Assembly (NCBI GenBank): GCA_026932235.1
Contig: JAIXKR010000068.1
Coordinates: 1 to 43,053 of the forward strand
Direction of reading: 5' to 3'
From: Burkholderiales bacterium
Lineage (GTDB): Bacteria; Pseudomonadota; Gammaproteobacteria; Burkholderiales; Burkholderiaceae_C
Length of the DNA: 43,053 nucleotides
Both the position numbers and the translations under genes were made by a program. This document shows positions 37,341-43,053 of this stretch, piece by piece. The notes under the pieces are model-generated. The model saw only the letters and a list, made by a program, of their open reading frames with translations, did not search any database and was not told the DNA's origin. Position 1 is the stretch's first letter, and each line of letters starts with the position of its first letter.

Positions 37341-37858
37341 TCATGCCGCGTGCCGGGGACCAGCTGCTGCTGCCGGCGAATCCGCTCTTCATCGGCCTGA
37401 GCCTGCTCGTGGCGCTGGCGCTGAACCTGCTGCCGATGGGGCGCCATGCGGCGCAACCCGACCTGCTGGCGCTGGTGCTGGTGTTCTGGAACGTGCACCA
37501 GCCGCGGCGCGTGGGCGTCGGCGTGGCCTTCCTGTTCGGGCTCATGATGGACGTGCACGAGGGCGCGCTGCTGGGCCAGCATGCACTGGCCTACACGCTG
37601 CTGAGCTACGGCGCGATCACCATCCACCGGCGCCTGACCTGGTTCTCGCTGCCCGCGCAGGCGCTGCACATCCTGCCGCTGTTCCTGGGCACGCACCTGG
37701 TGACGCTGCTGGTGCGCCTGCTGGCCGGGGGCATGTTCCCGGGGTGGTGGCTGCTGGCCGCGCCCGTGGCGGAGGCGCTGCTGTGGCCGCTGGTCACGCT
37801 GCTGCTGCTGGCGCCACAGCGCCGCCCGCCGGATCCGGACGAGAATCGGCCGCTGTGA
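37337..37858 (+). CDS. mreD: Rod-shape protein MreD
   Basis: The 173-residue protein has five to six hydrophobic helices, with QPDLLALVLVFWNVHQPRRVGVGVAFLFGLMMDVHEG typical of MreD. It interacts with MreC and the cytoplasmic MreB. The ATG at 37337 overlaps the mreC stop by 4 bp and gives the family length; the same frame runs on to the left inside mreC but is noise. PBP2 starts 39 bp later. Confidence 0.93.
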   Translation: MIMPRAGDQLLLPANPLFIGLSLLVALALNLLPMGRHAAQPDLLALVLVFWNVHQPRRVGVGVAFLFGLMMDVHEGALLGQHALAYTLLSYGAITIHRRLTWFSLPAQALHILPLFLGTHLVTLLVRLLAGGMFPGWWLLAAPVAEALLWPLVTLLLLAPQRRPPDPDENRPL

Positions 37859-37897
37859 GCGGACCGCCGGCGGAATCGAGACGGCGCCCGCGCCTGC

Positions 37898-39844
37898 ATG
37901 ACCGAACTCAAGGACCTCGAGCGCGAACTCGGCCGCTTCCGCGGGCGGCTGCTCGCCGCGGCCGCCTTCGTGCTGCTGGCCTTCGCGCTGCTCGCGCTGC
38001 GCCTGGTGCAGCTGCAGGTGCTGCGCCACGACGAGCTGGCCACGCAGGCCGAGGTCAACCGCATCGCCGTGGTGCCGGTGGTGCCCAATCGCGGCCTCAT
38101 CGTCGACCGCAACGGCATCGTGCTGGCGACCAACTACTCGGCCTACACGCTGGAGATCACGCCTTCGCGCGCGGGCGCGATCGAGCCGCTCATCGACGAG
38201 CTGGCGCAGGTCGTGGAGATCGGACCGCGCGACCGTCGGCGCTTCCGCCGCCTGCTGGAGGAGAGCAAGAGCTTCGAGTCGCTGCCCTTGCGCAGCAGGC
38301 TCAGCGAGGAGGAGGTGGCGCGCTTCACCGTGCAGCGCTTTCGCTTTCCCGGCGTCGAGATCAAGGCGCGGCTCTTCCGCCACTACCCGCTGGGCGAGGT
38401 CGGCAGCCACCTGCTGGGCTACATCGGGCGCATCAACCCGGCGGAGAAGAAGGCGATCGAGGACTGGCCCGACGAGGAACAGGCCAACTACCGCGGCACC
38501 GACCACATCGGCAAGCTCGGCCTCGAGCAGGCCTACGAGCGCGAGCTGCACGGCAGCACCGGTTTCGCCGAGGTCGAGACCAGCGCCGCCGGACGACCGG
38601 TGCGCCTGCTGCGCAGCCAGGGCGCCACGCCGGGGAAGACGCTGACGCTGTCGGTGGACATCCGGCTGCAGGCCCTGGTCGAGCAGATGTTCGGCGATCG
38701 CCGCGGCGCGCTGGTGGCGCTGGACCCGAGGAACGGCGAGGTGCTGGCCTTCGTCAGCAAGCCGACCTTCGATCCCAACCTCTTCGTCGACGGCATCGAC
38801 GTCGAGAACTGGAAGGCGCTCAACGAGTCGATCGACAAGCCGCTGCTGAACCGCGCGCTGCGCGGAACCTACCCGCCGGGAAGCACCTTCAAGCCCTTCA
38901 TGGCGATGGCCGCGCTCGGCAGCGGCAAGCGCGCACCGGACACGGTGATCAACGACGGCGGCAGCTACACCTTCGGCGGCCACGTCTTCCGCAGCCACGG
39001 CGACGTCGGCCTGGGGCCGGTGGACATGACGCGCTCGATCGTCAAGTCGAGCAACGTCTACTACTACTCGCTGGCCAACGAGATGGGCGTGGACCTGATG
39101 CACGAGATGCTCTCGCCTTTCGGCTTCGGGCAGCTCACCGGAATCGACCTCGACGGCGAGGCCGCCGGCGTGCTGCCGTCGACCGCCTGGAAGCGTCGCG
39201 CCTACCGCAAGCCCGAGCAGCAGCGCTGGTACGCCGGCGAGACGATCTCGCTGGGAATCGGCCAGGGCTACAACCACTTCACCATGCTGCAGCTGGCGAG
39301 CGCGACGGCGACGCTGGCCGCGGGCGGCGCGCGCTTCAGGCCGCATCTGGTGCGCGAGATCGAGGACATGGCGACGCAGGCCAGGCAGGCACCGGCCAGC
39401 CCGGCCCTGCCGCCGCTGCCGCTGAAGCCCGAGCACGTGGCGCTGGTCCTGAACGCGATGTACGGCGTGACGCAGGAGGGCACGGCGACGCGGGTGTTCG
39501 CCGGTGCGCCCTACCGCAGCGGCGGCAAGACCGGCACCGCGCAGGCGGTGGGCATCCGCCAGAGCGAGCGCTACAACGCCGCCAGGCTCGAGGAGCACAA
39601 GCGCGACCATTCGCTCTACATCGCCCTGGCGCCGCTCGAGGCGCCCACGGTGGCGCTGGCCATCGTCGTCGAGAACGCCGGCTTCGGCGCCGCCGCGGCG
39701 GCGCCGATCGCGCGCCGCGTCTTCGACTACCTGCTGCTCGGGCAGGTGCCCAGCGAGGAGGACATGGCCGCCACGCGCGCGGGCCGCTCGGCCGCGCCCA
39801 TCGGCACGCCGCGCCGGGCAGAGGAGCTCGCCCTGCTGCCATGA
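37898..39844 (+). CDS. mrdA: Penicillin-binding protein 2 (peptidoglycan transpeptidase)
   Basis: The 648-residue class B PBP has a short cytoplasmic end, one transmembrane helix (about 20-40), a pedestal domain (NRGLIVDRNGIVLATN) and a transpeptidase domain with nucleophile S329 (PPGSTFKPF), SSN (KSSNVYYYS) and KTG (SGGKTGTAQ). It crosslinks peptidoglycan during elongation with RodA. Its stop overlaps the rodA start by 4 bp. Confidence 0.96.
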   Translation: MTELKDLERELGRFRGRLLAAAAFVLLAFALLALRLVQLQVLRHDELATQAEVNRIAVVPVVPNRGLIVDRNGIVLATNYSAYTLEITPSRAGAIEPLIDELAQVVEIGPRDRRRFRRLLEESKSFESLPLRSRLSEEEVARFTVQRFRFPGVEIKARLFRHYPLGEVGSHLLGYIGRINPAEKKAIEDWPDEEQANYRGTDHIGKLGLEQAYERELHGSTGFAEVETSAAGRPVRLLRSQGATPGKTLTLSVDIRLQALVEQMFGDRRGALVALDPRNGEVLAFVSKPTFDPNLFVDGIDVENWKALNESIDKPLLNRALRGTYPPGSTFKPFMAMAALGSGKRAPDTVINDGGSYTFGGHVFRSHGDVGLGPVDMTRSIVKSSNVYYYSLANEMGVDLMHEMLSPFGFGQLTGIDLDGEAAGVLPSTAWKRRAYRKPEQQRWYAGETISLGIGQGYNHFTMLQLASATATLAAGGARFRPHLVREIEDMATQARQAPASPALPPLPLKPEHVALVLNAMYGVTQEGTATRVFAGAPYRSGGKTGTAQAVGIRQSERYNAARLEEHKRDHSLYIALAPLEAPTVALAIVVENAGFGAAAAAPIARRVFDYLLLGQVPSEEDMAATRAGRSAAPIGTPRRAEELALLP

Positions 39845-41001
39845 CGCACGCCTACGAGCAGCCATCGCCCTGGCAGCGCCTGCGCCCGGTCTTCAGCGGC
39901 TTCGACGGGCCGCTGGCGCTGGCGATGCTGTTCCTGGCGGCGCTCGGCCTCGTCACCATGTACTCCGCCGGCTACGACCACGGCACGCGCTTCGTCGACC
40001 ATGGGCGCAACATGCTGCTGGCGCTGGGCGTGCTCTTCGTCGTCGCCCAGGTGTCGCCGCACAAGCTGCAGCGGCTGGCGCTGCCGCTGTACCTGGCCGG
40101 CCTGGTGCTGCTCGCGGCCACCGCGATCCCGGGACTGGGGATCACGAAGAAGGGCGCGACGCGCTGGCTCGACCTGGGGATCGTCATCCAGCCCAGCGAG
40201 GTGCTGAAGATCGCCGTGCCGCTGCTGCTGGCCTGGTGGTTCCAGAAGCGTGAGGGCACGCTGCGCGCGAGCGACTTCCTCGTGGCCGCCGCGCTGCTCG
40301 CGCTGCCGGTGGCGCTGGTGGCGCGGCAGCCCGACCTGGGGACGGCGCTGCTGATCCTCTTCGGCGGCCTGTACGTGATCTTCTTCGCCGGCCTGTCGTG
40401 GCGGCTCGTGCTGCCCGCGCTGCTGCTGGCTGCCGCGGCGATCACCGCGCTCGTGCTGGCGGGGCCGTCGATCTGCGCCGACGGCGTGCGCTGGCCCGTG
40501 CTGCGCGAGTACCAGCAGCACCGCGTCTGCACCCTGCTGGACCCCACGCGCGACCCGCTCGGCCGCGGCTTTCACATCCTGCAGGGGATGATCGCGATCG
40601 GCTCCGGCGGCGTCACCGGCAAGGGCTTCATGAGCGGAACGCAGACGCACCTGGAATTCATCCCCGAGCGCACGACCGACTTCATCTTCGCCGCCTTCTG
40701 CGAGGAGTTCGGCCTCGCCGGCGCGATCCTGCTCATGCTCGGCTTCCTGTTCCTGGTGTTCCGCGGCCTCATGATCGCCGCCGACGCGCCGACCGTGTTC
40801 GCGCGCCTGCTCGCCGCGGCGACGGCGATGAGCCTCTTCAGCTATGCCTTCGTCAACATGGGCATGGTCATCGGCATCCTGCCGGTGGTCGGCGTGCCGC
40901 TGCCCTTCATCAGCTACGGCGGCACCGCGATGGTCTCGCTCGGGCTGGCGCTCGGCATCCTGATGTCGGTCGCGCGCAGCCGGCGGCTGATGCCGAGTTG
41001 A
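39841..41001 (+). CDS. rodA: Rod-shape peptidoglycan polymerase RodA
   Basis: The 386-residue SEDS-family membrane glycosyltransferase polymerises lipid II with PBP2. About ten hydrophobic helices are visible, with GATRWLDLGIVIQPSEVLKIA, PDLGTALLILFGG and VPLPFISYGGTAMVSLGLALGILMSV, all SEDS signatures. The ATG at 39841 overlaps mrdA by 4 bp; the frame extends far upstream but is noise there. It is the last gene of the mre operon. It converges with the kinase gene, with a 48-bp gap and no clear terminator. Confidence 0.96.
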   Translation: MTHAYEQPSPWQRLRPVFSGFDGPLALAMLFLAALGLVTMYSAGYDHGTRFVDHGRNMLLALGVLFVVAQVSPHKLQRLALPLYLAGLVLLAATAIPGLGITKKGATRWLDLGIVIQPSEVLKIAVPLLLAWWFQKREGTLRASDFLVAAALLALPVALVARQPDLGTALLILFGGLYVIFFAGLSWRLVLPALLLAAAAITALVLAGPSICADGVRWPVLREYQQHRVCTLLDPTRDPLGRGFHILQGMIAIGSGGVTGKGFMSGTQTHLEFIPERTTDFIFAAFCEEFGLAGAILLMLGFLFLVFRGLMIAADAPTVFARLLAAATAMSLFSYAFVNMGMVIGILPVVGVPLPFISYGGTAMVSLGLALGILMSVARSRRLMPS

Positions 41002-41049
41002 TTCCGCCGGCCGGCCTCCCGACGGACGCAGGGCCGACGGGCCGCGCGC

Positions 41050-42531
41050 TCAGGACGCGATCGCCTGCGCTCGTTGCGCTGACGCATCGAGGGGAAAGCG
41101 CACCGTGAAGAGCGCGCCGGGGTGGCCGCCGCCGGTGCGGGGGTGGGCGTCGGTCACCGTGACCTCGGCGCCGTGCTGCTGCGCGATCTCCTGCACGATC
41201 GCCAGGCCCAGGCCGGTGCCGTCGACCTGCGTTCCCAGGGCGCGGTAGAAGGGGCGGAAGATGTCCTCGCGCTCGGCCGGCGGCACGCCCGGGCCGCTGT
41301 CCTCGACCTGCAGCACGGCCACCTGCCCGAAGGGGTCGGCGACGAGGCGCGCGGTCACGGTGCCGCCGGCGGGGGTGTACTGCAGCGCGTTGTCGACGAG
41401 GTTGCGCACCAGCTCGCGCAGCAGCACCGGCTGCGCCTGAAGCGGCGCCAGCTGCCCTGCCTCGGGGCCCTCGTAGCCGAGGTCGATGCGCTTGTCCATC
41501 GCCTTGGGAACGAAGTCGCGCACGGTCTCGCGCACCAGGGCGGCGAGATCGACCGGCTGCCGCGCGAGCGCCTGTTCGCGGTCTTCGGTGCGCGCCATCG
41601 CCAGCAGCTGGTTCACCATGTGCGCCGCGCGCTGGCTGCCCAGCGCGATCTGCTGCAGCGCATGCCGCAGCGACTGCGCGTCGCCCTGTCCGCCGTCGAT
41701 CTCGCGCTCGGCCAGCTCGGCCTGCGTGCGCAGCCCCGCCAGCGGCGTCTTCAGCTGGTGCGCGGCGTCGGCGAGGAAGTGGCGCTGCGCGCTGATCGAC
41801 TGGTCCAGCCGATGCAGCAGATCGTTGAGCGCGCGCACCAGCGGCGCCAGTTCCTCGGGCACTCCGCGCTCCTGCAGCGGGCTCAGGTCGGTGCTCTCGC
41901 GGCGGCGGATGCGCTGCTGCAGCTCGGCCAGCGGGCGGATGCCGCGCACCAGCGCCAGCCATACCAGCAGCACCGCCAGCGGCAGGATGACGAACTGCGG
42001 CAGGATCACCCCCTTGATGATCTCGGTGGCCAGGCGCGAGCGCTTGTCCAGCGTCTCGGCGATCTGCACCAGCGGCCCGCTCTCGTCGCCCTCGGCCGCG
42101 CGCGGCCAGAGGTAGGCCACGCGCACGGGCTCATCGCGCATCGTGTCGTCGCGCCAGCGCACCCGCGCCGGCCCCTGCGGCGGCTCCAGCGGCACCGGCA
42201 GGTCGGCGTCCCCGGCCACGAGCTCGCCGCGCTCGCCCAGCACCTGGTAATACACGCGCGTCTCGTCGTCGCTGCCCAGCAGGCGCTGCACCGCCACCTC
42301 CATCTCGTCGCGGGCCTGCTCGCGCACGAGGTCCTCGGGCGAGGCCAGGGCACTCGCCTGCGCCGCCACCTCCTGCGCCAGGCTGCCCAGCTCGTGGTCG
42401 TAGGGGCGATTGGCGATCCCCTGCGCGACGATCCAGGTCAGCGCCACGCTCATCGGCCACAGCAGCAGCAGCGGCGCCAGCATCCAGTCCAGGATCTCGC
42501 CGAAGAGGGAAACCTGCTCGCGTGAGGCCAT
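41050..42531 (-). CDS. TctE/QseC-like sensor histidine kinase
   Basis: The 493-residue kinase has a first transmembrane helix at about 15-40, a ~130-residue periplasmic sensor, a second helix at about 172-195, a HAMP region, HisKA with H258 (LADAAHQLKTPLAGL) and a HATPase with LVDNALQYTP, VEDSGPGVP and GTGLGLAIVQEI. The layout fits the TctE group that senses carboxylates, but no tctABC transporter is visible, so the signal is open. It lies 69 bp from its regulator. Confidence 0.92.
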   Translation of the reverse strand: MASREQVSLFGEILDWMLAPLLLLWPMSVALTWIVAQGIANRPYDHELGSLAQEVAAQASALASPEDLVREQARDEMEVAVQRLLGSDDETRVYYQVLGERGELVAGDADLPVPLEPPQGPARVRWRDDTMRDEPVRVAYLWPRAAEGDESGPLVQIAETLDKRSRLATEIIKGVILPQFVILPLAVLLVWLALVRGIRPLAELQQRIRRRESTDLSPLQERGVPEELAPLVRALNDLLHRLDQSISAQRHFLADAAHQLKTPLAGLRTQAELAEREIDGGQGDAQSLRHALQQIALGSQRAAHMVNQLLAMARTEDREQALARQPVDLAALVRETVRDFVPKAMDKRIDLGYEGPEAGQLAPLQAQPVLLRELVRNLVDNALQYTPAGGTVTARLVADPFGQVAVLQVEDSGPGVPPAEREDIFRPFYRALGTQVDGTGLGLAIVQEIAQQHGAEVTVTDAHPRTGGGHPGALFTVRFPLDASAQRAQAIAS

Positions 42532-42600
42532 GGCGAGGGGGCGCGCCGGCGCAACCGTCGGTCGGCGCCCGCCTCGGCGGCGGACGCCGCACGCGCGCGC

Positions 42601-43053
42601 TCAGGCGCTGATCTTCTCCAGGCAGTACCCGAGGCCCCGCACGGTCGCGATGCGCACCGGGCCCTGCTCGATCTTCTTGCGCAGGCGGTGGATGTAGACC
42701 TCGATGGCGTTGTTGCTGACTTCCTCGCCCCACTCGCACAGGCGCTCGACGAGCTGGTCCTTGCTGACGAGGCGGCCGGTGCGCTGCAGCAGCACCTCGA
42801 GCAGCGAGAGCTCGCGCGCCGAGAGCTCGATCATCTGGTCGTTGAGGTAGGCGACGCGGCCGTTGGCGTCGAAGGACAGCGGGCCGTGCCTGATGATGCT
42901 CGAGGCCGTGCCCAGGCCGCGCCGCGTGAGGGCGCGCACGCGCGCCTCGAGCTCCTGCAGCGCGAAGGGCTTGGCCATGTAGTCGTCGGCGCCCAGGTCC
43001 AGGCCCTTGACGCGCTGCTCGATGCTGTCGGCCGCGGTCAGGATCAGCACCGG
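42601..43053 (-). CDS. OmpR-family response regulator, C-terminal part (partial)
   Basis: The frame runs off the right edge; ~150 residues remain. They hold the end of the receiver domain (PVLILTAADS, ADDYMAKPF with the conserved Lys) and a full winged-helix DNA-binding domain (LSARELSLLEVLLQRTGRLVSKDQLVERL, NAIEVYIHRLRKKI, TVRGLGYCLE). It is the partner of the adjacent kinase, most similar to the TctD/QseB group. Confidence 0.93.
   Translation of the reverse strand, partial: PVLILTAADSIEQRVKGLDLGADDYMAKPFALQELEARVRALTRRGLGTASSIIRHGPLSFDANGRVAYLNDQMIELSARELSLLEVLLQRTGRLVSKDQLVERLCEWGEEVSNNAIEVYIHRLRKKIEQGPVRIATVRGLGYCLEKISA

Noticed and set aside
41002-41049. GC-rich inverted bases between rodA and the kinase gene, considered as a terminator
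   Set aside because: The stems are imperfect and there is no T-run on either strand.

Overview
The window is high-GC, densely coded DNA from a betaproteobacterium, most likely of the order Burkholderiales (Rubrivivax/Leptothrix/Ideonella-like). The evidence is the conserved block gatCAB / mreB-mreC-mreD-mrdA-rodA, the rsmB-DUF4390-NtrY-like-NtrX-like run, and the domain types and codon usage. No rRNA, CRISPR array, insertion sequence or integrase was seen. One tRNA gene (tRNA-Phe, GAA) with a clear terminator is present.

Layout. (1) 1-1446, plus strand: the end of an RND efflux pump, a DUF2892 membrane protein, a CsoR/FrmR-type repressor with an unusual cysteine pattern, and an OsmC-like peroxidase. 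(2) 1493-4042: an orphan peptide-type ABC substrate-binding protein and, on the opposite strand, a UDP-glucuronate-epimerase-like enzyme. (3) 4043-5348: a small gene graveyard, with an aldo/keto reductase (AKR) relic, an intact SRAP/YedK-type protein and a YoeB toxin relic. (4) 5349-17248: a 12-gene minus-strand cluster headed by a divergent AraC-type regulator. It holds four AKRs, a zinc alcohol dehydrogenase, an SDR, a RibD/DHFR-like reductase, DUF2255, cupin, double carboxymuconolactone decarboxylase, MFS and MBL genes. It looks like a reactive-carbonyl or electrophile detoxification island, lower in GC than its flanks and abutting the 3' side of tRNA-Phe.

(5) 17489-22691: tRNA-Phe, then rsmB, DUF4390, an NtrY-like kinase and an NtrX-like regulator that lacks the AAA+ domain. 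(6) 22811-24004: folE and a stand-alone BLUF photoreceptor. (7) 24015-28386: a tight minus-strand operon of a GTP-cyclohydrolase-II-like URC1 protein, a URC4/DUF1688 protein, a nitronate monooxygenase and upp. This is a bacterial version of the URC uracil-degradation pathway and the best candidate here for incompletely described biochemistry. (8) 28461-31797: YidB (DUF937), DUF3597, exonuclease III, pyrE and a DUF4124 protein. (9) 31817-35112: gatCAB. (10) 35328-41001: the rod-shape operon mreBCD-mrdA-rodA. (11) 41050-43053: a TctE/QseC-like sensor kinase and the C-terminal part of its OmpR-type partner, cut by the window edge.

How the parts work together. Regions 5, 8, 9 and 10 are housekeeping: rRNA methylation, DNA repair, pyrimidine synthesis, Asn/Gln-tRNA amidation and cell-wall elongation. 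Regions 4 and 7 are accessory metabolic systems. In region 4 the three genes nearest the regulator carry export signals, so part of the detoxification may take place in the periplasm. In region 7, Upp would convert uracil to UMP, and the URC1/URC4 pair plus the flavin enzyme would open and degrade the ring.
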